Shown here: positions 11,948-22,701 of the stretch, piece after piece
Position numbering within the stretch: the first letter of the stretch is position 1
Layout of the letters: every line of letters starts with the position of its first letter
Assembly (NCBI GenBank): GCA_029204225.1
Contig: CM055111.1
Location: 25,041,874-25,105,873 of the forward strand
Direction: 5' to 3'
Source: Diphasiastrum complanatum
Lineage: Eukaryota; Streptophyta; Lycopodiopsida; Lycopodiales; Lycopodiaceae
Length of the DNA: 64,000 nt
Notes under the pieces: generated by a model
What the model was told of the DNA's origin: nothing
Databases searched by the model: none
The model's input: only the letters and a program-made list of their open reading frames with translations
Made by a program: the position numbers and the translations under genes

Positions 11948-12901
11948 TGTGAAAAATGCAGTAAAATAAGCCCATTTGATCCTAGAAATGATGGAGAAAG
12001 CACCTACTTAAGATCCAAACAAGATCTAGAAGCTAGATTACAAATCAATGCATTGATTCCTAGCTTATCTTGGCTTGAACTCCATGAATTAGCTCCAAAA
12101 CCCTTCACACACGTGAATGTATGGCCTGTTGCTGCCTATGTACTGTACCTGCAACTCCAATCTCATTCAATGCGTGAAGTTTTTAGCACGTGTGAACTTC
12201 ACCACACACCCTACAGGATCTTACTGAAGTGTTGTGATTGCACAAGATTGATCAAAGAACAGATTACTTGAAAAACCTATGGCAAGAGCACAATGGCATA
12301 CAACAGACAGAAAAAACTAACTTCTCACTATGAGGATTCAATGTCAGAAATAATTCTAAGTGCTCAGTATGGGAAAAACAGCCTACTCTTGGATAGAGAG
12401 AGAAAATATATACTAGAAAACTCGGGTAGAGAGAGAATGAGTCCAACACACCAAAATCTCATTATTCACAATATGGCAAAAGATGCCAAAGCTTCCCTAC
12501 ATCAAAGTGTCTCGAGTTCCTATAGTGGTATTGCATGGAAAGTCCACTTAACTCAGTTAACTCAACTACCAAGGATCCACATGTGTAACTGCATGCATGG
12601 ATGTTGCATGTACTGCATGTCAACTCATAAAATTGCCTAGACATGTGTAGATCACAGAAACCACTTTGCATGTTGCATGCACTGATTGCATGTGGCTTGC
12701 ATGCATACTAAATGACATTGCATGCTATCGAAACTTTTGCATGACATCGAATTTGAATCTACCTAACTCAAACTCGACCTATTCTAGAAGTTTATGTGCT
12801 CAATTCACACACCTTTATGTCCAACATAGTTTACAATGAAAATAACCATGGACATGGCCCCAAAACTCGAGATAGGAAGATATTTTTAGGTAATCTTCAC
12901 A
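11948..12901 (-). repeat. LTR of copia family 3, copy B
   Basis: A 954-bp LTR with TGTGAA...CACA-type ends: on the minus strand it starts TGTGAAGATTACC and ends TTTTTCACA. It has the pol tail on one side and a primer-binding site on the other, the same double flank as LTR copy B of family 1. It holds CACACGTGAA at about 12108 and GCACGTGTGAA at about 12187, variants of the palindrome found in other LTRs of the window. Confidence 0.85.
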
Positions 12902-12905
12902 GTCC

Positions 12906-13990
12906 TCCTTAAAATATATGTTCCTATACAACATAGACCAAGGTTAGATCTCATCTTGATAAAGACACTCTTGAGTAATGGCTTGGTGAGAAGATCTGCA
13001 AAACAATTTGAAGATCCAACATGCTCCAATAAGATCTCTCTCCCAATGACCTTTCCTCTTACAAAATGATGAGCTACCTCGATGTGTTTGCTCCTTGCAT
13101 GGAAAACAGGATTGTTTTCAAGAGCCTAAGCCAAGACATTATCATTCTTGATAATTGGAAGATCTTCATCTGCATAACACTTTAGCTCCAAAAGTAGCCT
13201 TTTGATCCATAAAACCTCCTTTGTTGTGGTTGTAAGAGATTTGTACTCAGCTTCATAGGATGATAAGGATATAGTTGCTTGCTTCTAATTTGATAGCCAA
13301 GAAACTAAGTTTCCTCCAAGAAAAATCGTGTAAGCACTTGTGGATTTTCTATCCAACATGTCTCCTACAAAATCTGAATCTAAAAAAGCAATCAAAGTTA
13401 GATCTTCTCCTTTGTAAAATAATCCATAATCCAAGGTAGAAGATATATACCTCAACATTCTTTTAGCCAACTTCCAGTGATATAACTTTGGATCCTACAT
13501 GTGTTGTTTTAGCTTATGCACACTAAAGCTTAGATCAGGTCTAGTCACTGTTAACCATATAAGTGAGCCAATAAGACTCCTATAAATAGTGATGTCCACA
13601 AAGGATTTCTCATCATCTTTCATAGGAACTTTTACAATGCGCTCCATAGGTGTATCTATGCTTTTACAGTTTTCCATTTGGAGTTTCTCGAGCATGGAAA
13701 GTGCATATCTACTTTTACTTATAAAGGCTTGACCTTTCCAAAAATCTATTTCAAGGCCTAAAATATAGTGAAGAACTTCTAAGTCCTGCATCTTAAATTC
13801 ACTACCAAGTGCATGCTTAGTTTCTTCAAGTAGCTTCTCATTCTTTCCACAAAGAATGATAATCATTTACATAGATGAGAAGAATGATTACAAAATTATC
13901 TACAAACTTATAATACAATGAGGGGTCATATTCACTAAGACAAAATCCGAGTGATCTGGCAATCTAAGTCATTAATGTTTCTATTATAGT
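12906..13990 (-). pseudogene. copia family 3 pol: end of reverse transcriptase and RNase H
   Basis: The frame 13866-13495 gives MQDLEVLHYILGLEIDFWKG and LIGSLIWLTVTRPDLSFSVH, the C-terminal RT region. The frame 13470-13285 gives RMLRYISSTLDYGL and DSDFVGDMLDRKSTSAY of RNase H. More pieces lie below 13285 (SSYEAEYKSL, HARSKHIEVAHHFVRG, CFADLLTKPL). It is closely related to the pol of copia family 1. Stops and frameshifts at about 13280, 13490 and 13870 make it dead, and RT is cut off near 13990. Confidence 0.85.
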
Positions 13991-14074
13991 TTGGTACAGA
14001 TCTTGTAAATTTCTCTATGTTGGAGCTGTGTTTTCTATTTTGCACCTAATCTATTCGAGAGCACTCCAACAGAG

Positions 14075-14160
14075 TTGTTGGAATTTAATCTAACTCCTAC
14101 TCATTCCAACAATCCTTCTTCCTTCTATGATTTTTACTCTCTCAAATAAAACCTACACTT
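14075..14160 (+). repeat. fragment of the start of the 60.2-kb LTR
   Basis: About 85 bp, almost identical to 60198-60283, beginning TGTTGGAATTTAATC. It contains an inverted repeat TTGTTGGAAT / ATTCCAACAA over 38 bp. Confidence 0.6.
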
Positions 14161-14161
14161 T

Positions 14162-14758
14162 TTGTGGACCTTTGGATCTTCGACCCCACACCAGGCCTCC
14201 AGATTACATAGTCGACGTCGTCCACGCAGCGAGATCGTCATTCCTGACTCGCCTTCTGCGTCACGACGTCGTACTAGGCAGACATCGTCATCTGCGCTTC
14301 CACCCCCTACTGCTATTCGCACTAAATTCTCTATTCCCCCCGTCTCTGATGCTTCCCTCGGCTCTGCTTCCTCTTACGGATAGTCTGTGACCATTGGGGC
14401 TACCAATCCCATCACAGCTGCCCAGGCCGCCTCACCCCCACACACAGAACCTATTTTTCCAAACACACAATATTTTATGGATATGTTCGATGATTCCGAC
14501 CCCCTTAGGGCCTCCGAAGTTTTCGAAATGCCCCATAGCCCTGCCTTTGAGCTCCAATCCCCTAGAAGAGGATTCAAACAATTCCATAATACTACTACTG
14601 GTGTTGAAGATTCATTCCAGCTACCCCAGCAACCTCAAGCTGAAGCCGCACCAGCCACACTTCGGGTTGAGCAAGCTGTCAAATCACCAAAGCAGTTCGA
14701 CGCCACAATGCTTGAGGGCTATGAAGAGGAGGACCTCTTTAAAGAAGAAGAGTTATAG
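14162..14758 (+). pseudogene. unknown coding region of a non-autonomous LTR element, first part
   Basis: A single plus-strand frame (about 198 codons) broken only by a stop near 14381. It is basic and Ser/Arg-rich at first (SRRRPRSEIVIPDSPSASRR), then Pro/Gln-rich, and ends acidic (EGYEEEDLFKEEEL). This looks disordered, possibly nuclear or nucleic-acid binding. I do not recognise the family. It sits upstream of the coiled-coil region at 15441-16858 and of an LTR at 16907, all in the same orientation, so it is probably the first part of the same element's reading frame. It is GC-richer than its surroundings. Confidence 0.5.
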
Positions 14759-14839
14759 GCATCTGTTCCATGCCAATCAAGGACAATACCGTCAGGTCCT
14801 TCTACTGCTACCACCTCCACAATAGTAGATTTTGGTGAT

Positions 14840-15440
14840 GCTCTCAGTTTGGTCTCAAGCCTTGCGCAAGTGTGACAAAATTTCCAGAATTCACACGTGT
14901 GGGGAATGTCCACAAGAGTGACTGATCTTAATTAAGCTTTGTGATTGGCACTATAACCTGATTCTAGATTGATCAACAAGATCTAGTTCAGAAGAAATGG
15001 CTAATTCACAATCTAGCATGCTAATCAACAGAATATAATAGCAATGAATTAAAGAATGAATAAAAGTACAAGATTTTAGTGTATGAGCATTAGCCTCAAC
15101 GCGCGTTAGAAAGAGAAAGCTAGAGAGATAACAAGCAATATTTGTTTAGATCCAAAATGGCATGAGATAGCTACAAAACTTTCGTTCTTCATCATTGATT
15201 TTGTGGAGAGCTACACATATTTATGCAGATTGAGGTAGCTCAATGTAAAACCACATCCATCCATTCCAAAATGACATATAAAGTGACATCTAGAGTCTAT
15301 GTGACATTTGTCAACTGTCATGCATGAAATTCTACCAACTTTTTACAAGTGTACTAGTTCTAACTAGAAATGTCCAAATTATCATGCATGTGTCCATTAC
15401 ACATTGTGCATGCCTTGCATGGGATCGGAGAATTCTCTCA
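14840..15440. repeat. non-coding insert, LTR-like
   Basis: AT-rich sequence that interrupts the coding region around it. It contains CACACGTGTG (14892-14901), a TTTATGCAGATTGAGG-type promoter region and several TGCATG words, all features of the LTRs in this window. It is probably a solo LTR or LTR fragment. No second copy was seen. Confidence 0.4.
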
Positions 15441-16858
15441 TCAGCCAGAAAATTATTTAGTTGGACAGAGAGTTGAGGATCGTCAAGCAACATGAAGAAA
15501 AATCCGAAGCTGAGAAGAAGACGGCACAACAATTGGCTGATCGTCTGGAAGAATATGTTAGCTCACTGCAGAATGCCCTGACAACCGAGTCAAGATTAGA
15601 TGGACAAGGTTGTGCAGGATGCAAACTAACAAGTGTAGCTGTTACAGGGTCAACTGTAGATGGCAGAACAAGATCGCACACGTCTCCAAGGTGAATTGGA
15701 TGTGACCACCCTTGAGTGTGATGCATATCTCCAGACGCAAATACCAGATCATCCGGTAACTCCGACGGAGATCGTATATTTTGTTCAAAAAAGTTGAAAC
15801 TTACAAAGTGACGCTTCAGGGATTCCAAGGCCGCTTTGACAAATTCAAAGATGCAGCTTCAACTGAGTTGGCAAAGGCTAAAGCAACCATCAGTGCCTAT
15901 GAAAAAGCTGCTGCTCAGATGTTGGAAGCTGGACCTCAAATCTCAGTTCTGGTCATGCCGCAATTCTCCCCTCTGCACCGAGCTGAAGCACCAATGGATA
16001 CAGGGCTGGATTCGAGCATGGACCAAGGTGGAGCCCTAGACATTGAAGAACAACAAACAGGGTCCATCTTCATCAAGGACCACACCATTATTAAAAAGAC
16101 CAATTAGCGTCAAGGACCAGATTCAAATTTTTTAGCGCAACATCATCATGAGTCCTCGCGTGGTGGTTGGGTCCTTAAGTTTAAGACCTCTGAAATAGAG
16201 GCCGACAAGGAATTGGATAAAATACCCACATTGGGAGAGCAGCCAGCTTGGAGAGTTACCATTTTTGAGAAAACTCTAGAATCTATTAGGAGTTATGTGG
16301 CCAACCCTCGCCAATTGCGCGTAGATTCATATTATGTACCGATGTCGCGCAAGAATAAGTGGAAGGATTTGGAATTGGGCATGGACAAAGTTACTATCCA
16401 TATGTCAAATTGGCCAGTCATCCATCAACCTTACACTTGGGACATATCAGTGGATTTCCACCGGGTATTACAAGCATACCAGTAGGAGTATATACACTCT
16501 CTTGATCTGACAATGAGACAATCGACACATTTTGCGAAAGACTTGACTCTGTTGACATCCGTGACAACGAGATGGGATTATTGCCTTCCTCCTTTGTCAT
16601 TCAATCCAAATAAGCCAATGGCCTCAGAGAATATCAAGGATTAGCTGTCGGTGACTCGACTGTATTTTCGCATAGCAATAATGAGAGGCTCCTAAGAATC
16701 TCGCTTCACGTCTTGGACAACTTCAAAATGGATTGCCGGAGTCCGTCATTGTTTTTTGCCGATAATTTGGATTTTAATACTGCTCGACTTGACTTCATGG
16801 AGAAGGTGCAGTATCATTTAATAAAGATTCGTCGTGAAGCCAATAAAATCCCACAGTA
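15441..16858 (+). pseudogene. unknown coiled-coil protein of a non-autonomous LTR element
   Basis: Plus-strand frames in sequence read DRELRIVKQHEEKSEAEKKT and QQLADRLEEYVSSLQNALTT (15461-15600, heptad-like coiled coil), then FQGRFDKFKDAASTELAKAK (15781-16107), then WRVTIFEKTLESIRSYVANP and MSRKNKWKDLELGMDKVTIH (16213-16485). Reading in shifted frames continues to FFADNLDFNTARLDF and a stop near 16858. It is not gag, protease, RT or integrase that I recognise. Frameshifts near 15610, 15770, 16110 and 16490 break it. Its end lies about 35 bases before a polypurine tract, where pol normally ends, which marks it as cargo of a non-autonomous LTR element. Confidence 0.55.
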
Positions 16859-16892
16859 ACTGCATCTTGTAGGTGTCGTGGGTCCGCCACCA

Positions 16893-16906
16893 GTTTTGGT
16901 GGGGGA
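16893..16906 (+). other. polypurine tract
   Basis: The plus strand reads TTTTGGTGGGGGAT just before the LTR start. It defines a plus-strand element. Confidence 0.6.
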
Positions 16907-17409
16907 TACTTTTGGAGGGTTTGTGATTCCCAAGACAACCCTAACCCTAGTTAGTAAGTGAGAGGGATTTGGCACCCTACGTGTGTAAGTCCAATCCGAT
17001 GATCACATTGTTATTTGATTAGTTACAAGTCAATAAAAGGACTAAGTCTTTTTTGTGGGACTTTTAACATCGCAGGGCCTAAATGTCAAGTTAGTGAATA
17101 AAGTTTGGTTTCTCTCCAATTTGGATGGTTCCCACTCTTTTTTAAATTTGAATAATTAGGGAGGCAAAAATGGACCAATAGGATTCAGAGGCCAGGGTCC
17201 TCCTCTCTACTATAAAAAGGGACCAACTCGAGTTTCTACACATGCATATTTTTTCATTTCAGTAAAGCAGATTGGTTCTCTTGTGAAATGAATTGATGAA
17301 TGTCCTTGCTCTCTATCACTTTTCCTCCATCTCTCATGCTTTCTTTGGATTTATCAATTGTTGGATCTGATTGTTATTGAGATTGCATGTTATTATACTT
17401 TTTATGAGG

Positions 17410-17452
<43 letters not shown>

Positions 17453-17480
17453 TAAGCTATCTTGTTGTGGATCTAGTGTT
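16907..17480 (+). repeat. 3' LTR of the coiled-coil element
   Basis: Starts ACTTTTGGAGGGTTTGTG, equivalent to TGTTGGAGGG in the solo LTR at 11927. The alignment continues through GTTAGTAAGTGAGAGGGATT, a TATA box (CTATAAAAAGGG near 17210) and a GA tract at 17411-17448. The 3' boundary is not fixed and may reach beyond 17480. Confidence 0.7.
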
Positions 17481-17639
17481 AACAGATGTAGTGTTAATGC
17501 TTAGGGTTAATGGATGTTAGAGTTAGATGTGAATCTTCCATTCATGCTGAGACCTGAGCTATACTATCGCTCTCATGGGAACAAATCTATGCGTGACACC
17601 TAACTTCATTTCTTTGATGTTAGATTGATTAGATCTTGG
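17481..17639. other. no gene seen
   Basis: Short stretch between the LTR and the copia protease remnant. It may still be LTR. Confidence 0.3.
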
Positions 17640-18718
17640 ATCGAGGTTAGTCAAGGAAAGAAACCCACCACATGTAGTCGAGTAGAGCCTTGGCCTTCAA
17701 CTTGATGTGAACTAGAGTCACCAAAGAAGATATACTTTGATTTTGTAGCTGTGAGTGTAGAGAAGAGGTCTTTGCATGGCATCATGTGCTAAGAAGCACC
17801 TGATTCGAGATACCATTGATGGGCATCTCTATTGGGTTGATCTTGTACCATTAGCACTTTATTATCATCTTGGAAACCTCTGATTGTGTCAAAGTTGCCT
17901 TCTTGTTGCTACCACATCTTGTTCCTCACTTCATTTTGCTTGAGGACGCGACAGTCTTTGATGTCATGGTTGGTTCTTTTGCAGTATCTACAAAATAGCT
18001 TGGTCTTGGACGATGATTGATTGTGCTGCTCCTATTGTGGTTGCGATGCTACTGGTTGTTCTGCCTTTGTCTTCTTATCCTTGAAGGCTTTCTTCTTCTT
18101 GGACTATTTCTTGTTTGAGTACACTGCCATGGATTTGGTACTCGTTGTCGTAGACAAGCTTTTCCTCCTAACTTCTTTCTGCAGCAGACTTGCTATCAAT
18201 TTCTAGAGAGATAGCACAGGTGTAGTGCTAAGAAGCAACACTAAATTATTGTAGGAGGATGGAAGACTAGCAAGAAGATACATGGTAGAGTCTTCTTCTG
18301 AGATAGGCGAAGCCAGTTGGTTGAGCAACTGTTTGAACTCATTCAGATGGTTCCTTACTGAGGTGCCTTCACTCATTCTGAGTGTCAATACCTTCTTCCT
18401 CAAAAAGAGACGAGTGGAAACATTTGAGGTCTCGTAGATGCTTGTAAGTGTATCCCACACTTCTTTGGAGGTGTTGCAGTTGGACACATGAGCAATCTGA
18501 GTGTTCTTCAGGTTCAGGGATACAATGGCAAGTGCTTTGCCATCTTCTGCTTCCCATGCTGGAAGTAGTTCAGGTTCTGCCGGTTTGGGTATTGAACCAT
18601 TTACGTATCCCCAAAGCTTCTTCTTGATCAAGATCATCCTCATCTTAAACTTCCACATGTGGAAGTCATCTCTCTTGAATTTGTTGATGAGGCAGGTCTC
18701 TGAGGTTGAACCTTCCAT
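17640..18718 (-). pseudogene. copia gag and protease remnant (60-kb family)
   Basis: The gag frame from 18718 reads MEGSTSETCLINKFKRDDFH, MWKFKMRMILIKKKLWGYV, HVSNCNTSKEVWDTLTSIYE and LLASLPSSYNNLVLLL, a full UBN2 domain of about 172 codons to 18203. Below it, damaged frames give a CCHC knuckle (FCRYCKRTNHDIKDC at about 17995-17950) and a protease motif WYLESGAS near 17810 (D to E change at the catalytic position). It is the same family as the gag at 61551-61794. The active-site change and the stops mean it is inactive. Confidence 0.85.
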
Positions 18719-18829
18719 TGTAATTGAGTAGCAGAGATAAAACACAAACTAAATGAAACGGTTCTATAGAACCAAAAACATATTAAGTTCTATTATAAGT
18801 CCTAGACTCTAGTAATCCAATAGACCTGT

Positions 18830-18907
18830 GGCTCTGATACCACTTTATTAGGGACTGATACCAACTTGAGAGATGCAATGGATTATGAATTATCAGTTCT
18901 GATACCA
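18830..18907 (-). other. three tRNA-Met primer-binding-like motifs in a row
   Basis: The minus strand holds TGGTATCAGAAC (18907-18896), TGGTATCAGTCC (18863-18852) and TGGTATCAGAGCC (18842-18830) between the LTR end and gag. The plus-strand relative at 61369-61447 also has three, two of them perfect. Only one can lie against the LTR. Confidence 0.75.
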
Positions 18908-19755
18908 CATTGGTTGACGTTTGGATTGATGTCAAGTGATGCAACAAAGAATTCTTGATAATAGGATCGTAGATTACTTAGAGAATGGAGTCTTATGAGC
19001 TGTTCTTTTGCAATGAATCAGATTATCAGTGTAGGAGTCTTAGACTGCCGTGAAGGAGAGATTGTGGAACAACGACTAGGCATCTGAGACAGCCATGCAA
19101 TCCTCTAATACTGATAACCTGGTATGAAGATAATGTAGAATCAATTTAGGCATAAGAGACAGCCATACAATTATCTGATAATAGTTTTTGTATAAGAGGA
19201 GTGAGAGTTATCATTCAACAAGAATGCAAAACAATGTAGAACAATAGCGAATCTATATAATGAAGTTGTAAACACAACAATCAGATCACAATACAATCAC
19301 GCTGATAGGCTCATGATCCTACTTACAAATTTCAAACAATTGCTAATGTTCTGAATATCTCTTTCTCTCTCTCTGTGATCACTAACTCTAAGGAGTCAGC
19401 TACTGTAAGACCTATTCTGGTTGTTTGATCTCTATCAGATGACTTATGATGAGACCTACAATGACCTATATTACTTGTCTTCAATCGCTCATTTACATTT
19501 ATAGCAACTGGAAGATTTTGTATTATTCTAGCTTTACATTTACAAGGTTGCTTAACAACTGATTAACTGCCTAATTAGATAGTTGTTATTGGAGCATGAA
19601 GATGTAGACTGTCTGTACATGGAATACTATGTATTTCTGTAGAGTGCCGCCTGTATAATATCCCGTGTAAATCTGCAGTGTTGCCTGTGTAGTATCCCGT
19701 GTAAAACTACAGTGTTGGGTTTTTCGCCTTTTTGTCGCTTGTTAGAAAATTGATT
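18908..19755 (-). repeat. 5' LTR of the copia gag/protease remnant
   Basis: The reverse complement aligns with 60555-61365 (shared CTAATTAGGCAGTTAATCAG-like, GCTCATAAGACTCC-like and CAATCCAAACGTCAACC phrases). It contains a GA/CT tract (about 19360) and GCGACAAAAAGGCGAAAAA near its outer end. The element is cut near 19755, so part of U3 is missing. Confidence 0.75.
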
Positions 19756-19793
19756 CTTAGGTTTGTGAGCTAGTTGTAGATCATTGTAGATTA

Positions 19794-21173
19794 TTGAAGA
19801 TGTTCAAATCTAGTCTCTTGAAAGTCACAAATTACATTTGTAGAATCATATCACAGGTTTTTATTCAAATGGCATCAATAGGTGGCATCCTATTGAAGGA
19901 AAGAAAGGATCCTAAGTGCAACCTTTGTGGCAAGGGAGGATATATTTTCTCAAGATGCTACAAAAAGAAGACCAATCCAACCAAGGAAAACCAAGGCAAG
20001 GGGGCCAAAGTGAAGGATGGAGCTTCAAGTTCGAAATGCAAATACAAGAAGGACAAGTCCAAGGAAAGGTGTTTCCTTTGTGGAAAGGTGAATGAGGCTT
20101 GGAGTCTCACAAGGACTTGCAAGATTTGTCTTCAAGAGTCCATCACAATACATGTCAAATCTTTTGAAATTTTTCATTTGGAAGTGCATTGTTTGGTTCA
20201 AGATGCAAAGATAGATGTCAACTTCATGAAAGTAACTTGGATTTATTTTATGTCCTTGGAAAGTATTTTGCTTGGAACTTTGGACAAGTTCAAACTTATT
20301 GTTATTATCCAAGAGAAATCAATCAAGAATAAGGAGCAATCACAAAATGAAAATAGTTTCATTTATGCTCTCATGTCAACTTATGGAGATCTATTTTGCT
20401 TTGAAGGGATTTTTGTATCTCAAAGGTGGCTTAAGGCAATACTAGTTGAGTGTGATGCCTTAAAATATAGCAAAGCATGTTTTCCTTGTAAGCTTACATT
20501 AGTTATGAAGTCAAGGAAATGGAAATGTCTTCATAATGTAAATTCTTTTAGTTTCAATAAGATCATGAATGATGTGTTCATTCATAAAGATGAAAATTGC
20601 AAGTTTTCAATCTTAAAGGCAAGTTGTAAACTTCTTATGAGAATAAGTGAAGCATCCAAAGTGGACACTTATATCCATAAGCAAGTAGTTAGCTTTATTG
20701 AGATGGAAATGCCTTTTGATTTCAATATTAGAAAAATCGTGCCAAGTTGTGGTGATTTTTGGACTTATGTTTCTAGCATAAGTAATTTTGATAATCATAG
20801 GAAGTGCATATTAAATGGTCATACTTGTTGTGATCATTATGAGACATGGAGGTCTCAGATTTCCATCAAGAAGGAGCATCATGAAGAAGATCTTAAGGAG
20901 TCATCTCAAGGTTCAAGTGTGCCAAGGATTGAGGAGGAGAGTCTTTCTCAAGGTTCAAGTGTGCCAATGATTGAGGAGGAGAGACCTTCTCAAGTTATGA
21001 TTCCAAAAAGAACTCAAGAAATATGGCTGATTCCATGTGGCTCACATTTCAAGGGAAAGAGGGGCATATCTCATGTGGTATACATCTCATACTTACTTCT
21101 CTTATGTCATTTGATGAATCAATTTGCTTTAGTGAGATCATTGCATCTCAAAATTGGAGTAAAGCCATACTAG
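19794..21173 (+). CDS. unknown protein with degenerate zinc knuckles, cargo of an LTR element
   Basis: A 459-codon open frame. Residues about 42-55 read CNLCGKGGYIFSRC, a gag-type zinc knuckle whose His is replaced by Tyr, followed by a Lys-rich linker and a second imperfect knuckle, CFLCGKVNEAWSLTRTC. The remaining roughly 350 residues match no domain I know. They include SQRWLKAILVECDALKY and ASCKLLMRISEASKVDTYIH, both of which recur in diverged form in the following frame. Near the end is an imperfect repeat with core SQGSSVPRIEEE / SQGSSVPMIEEE. The first residues are probably not the native start. The knuckle indicates a gag C-terminus, and the rest occupies the place of pol in a non-autonomous LTR retrotransposon. 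No function is assigned. Confidence 0.6.
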   Translation: MKMFKSSLLKVTNYICRIISQVFIQMASIGGILLKERKDPKCNLCGKGGYIFSRCYKKKTNPTKENQGKGAKVKDGASSSKCKYKKDKSKERCFLCGKVNEAWSLTRTCKICLQESITIHVKSFEIFHLEVHCLVQDAKIDVNFMKVTWIYFMSLESILLGTLDKFKLIVIIQEKSIKNKEQSQNENSFIYALMSTYGDLFCFEGIFVSQRWLKAILVECDALKYSKACFPCKLTLVMKSRKWKCLHNVNSFSFNKIMNDVFIHKDENCKFSILKASCKLLMRISEASKVDTYIHKQVVSFIEMEMPFDFNIRKIVPSCGDFWTYVSSISNFDNHRKCILNGHTCCDHYETWRSQISIKKEHHEEDLKESSQGSSVPRIEEESLSQGSSVPMIEEERPSQVMIPKRTQEIWLIPCGSHFKGKRGISHVVYISYLLLLCHLMNQFALVRSLHLKIGVKPY

Positions 21174-21861
21174 TTGAGTATGAAGTCTCTCTTGAGAACA
21201 TAGATGATGTTCTTGAAAGTTTGAAATTGATTTTAAATCAATTAGAAAGCAAATGATTATTTCATCAAATGTATGCTCTTGAGTCATGTAAGAGCAAAAG
21301 TGATTTGTTCACTCATAGTTTGAAAATTTGCATTGAGGCAAATTGTAAACTCTTTATGAGAGTAAGTGAATCATCTTCTAAAGACACTTATCTCCATAAT
21401 GAAGTATTTAGCCTCATTGGATCTGAGAATAGCATGGTAAACAAGCATGAAGATATGATGCAAACACTTTGTTATTATAGCATGCATAGTTTTGCCAATT
21501 TGGATGAGTCTAATTCTCTAGATCATAGTAACATGATGTTAGATCTTTGTGATCCTAGTAAGTCAAGAAGAAATCTTTATTTTCTAATGGAGGAGCATGC
21601 ACATGAAGAAGGAGCAAGCCTCAAGGTCAAGCATCTACATGAAATTTGGAAGGAATCAATTTTGGAGGTGCTAGGATGGTGCAAAGCTCTCAAGTTCATC
21701 AAAGATGTCAACATCAAAGAAGCACTATCATGGATATGGTGATTTCATATCAACATCAAGCTCATTGGCTGATCTTCACACCTTTTGAACTAGCAAAGAC
21801 CAATTCAGCCCATGGAGTCAAGTTCAAGATCATCATGTTTTCCATCAAGCTAGATTTTTGA
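21023..21861 (+). pseudogene. second copy of the unknown domain, broken
   Basis: Frames 21023-21256, 21269-21742 and 21646-21861 continue the preceding reading after frameshifts. They repeat its order: an Ile-Ala-Ser-Gln-Asn-Trp block (ASQNWSKAILVEYEV against SQRWLKAILVECDA), then IEANCKLFMRVSESSSKDTY followed by LHNEVFSLI (against ASCKLLMRISEASKVDTY and IHKQVVSFI). The last frame ends IIMFSIKLDF with its stop at the polypurine tract. So the element's coding part holds two diverged tandem copies of one unknown domain of about 200-250 residues. The two copies share about half their residues in these blocks by eye. Confidence 0.55.
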
Positions 21862-21868
21862 GGAGGAG
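21859..21868 (+). other. polypurine tract
   Basis: TGAGGAGGAG directly before the LTR start TGTGAAAAATGC. Confidence 0.8.
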
Positions 21869-22701
21869 TGTGAAAAATGCAAAAAATAAGCTTGGTAGAG
21901 GCCAAAAATCTTGTATATAGATAAACACACATGTGTGGAGCCTGTTCTCACGTGTGAAAATAGTGTACTTGTCATGTACCATAATCATATATGTTGTACA
22001 TATGATTTAATTCAAGTTCTAGTGGCTAAAATGGCCAAAAACTAATTTTCTAGACATATGACACATGGCATCAATCTATTGATTGCATGAGCCACATCCT
22101 TTGCTTAGGTGTCATATCCCATGTGTAGAGGACAGCTCACACGTGTGGAATAAGCTGAAGTAGGCGAATTTTGACTTCTAGAAGATTTCGAAGTAGATCT
22201 CCATATAGAAGGAAAATGGACCAAAAGTGCTCAAAATAGAAGATTTTGTCCAAGTGTTAGTTTTGCATGATGAATCATCATATGACAAAGCACCTTCACA
22301 CATGTGGGATTAGAGGGATGATCAGTATCACGAGCTCCCACTTATTGTATATATAGAGCCACATTTGGCCATAATCATAGTGAGACACCAATCTTGGTTT
22401 TGGAAGCAATTTTGAGTGATTCTCTCCATTTGTCTACATTTGTTTTGATTGTTTTGAGGTTCTATCAATGTGTAATTGATTTTCAGGTTGGAGTCCGTAC
22501 TCAGACAATGTTTCACACGTGTGAAACCATAAAGTACACTTACCTTCAATTAATGATTGTTCTTGTTAGGATTTTGTGTCTAGAATTGTTCTAGATTGAT
22601 CTTAATCTGAAGTAGATTGGTAGATCAAGTAATCTAACAAGCAATCCCTCTTGAGGATCAGATTAGGATCCACTCTTGGTCCTTTTTGTACTTTTTGCAC
22701 A
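21869..22701 (+). repeat. 3' LTR of the duplicated-domain element
   Basis: An 833-bp LTR: starts TGTGAAAAATGCAAAAAA and ends GTACTTTTTGCACA, so its ends form an imperfect inverted repeat. It contains a TATA box (TATATATAGAG, about 22347) and four palindromic motifs: CACACATGTGTG (21926-21937), CACACGTGTG (22138-22147), CACATGTGGG (about 22300) and the 16-bp perfect palindrome TTTCACACGTGTGAAA (22511-22526). Confidence 0.8.
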
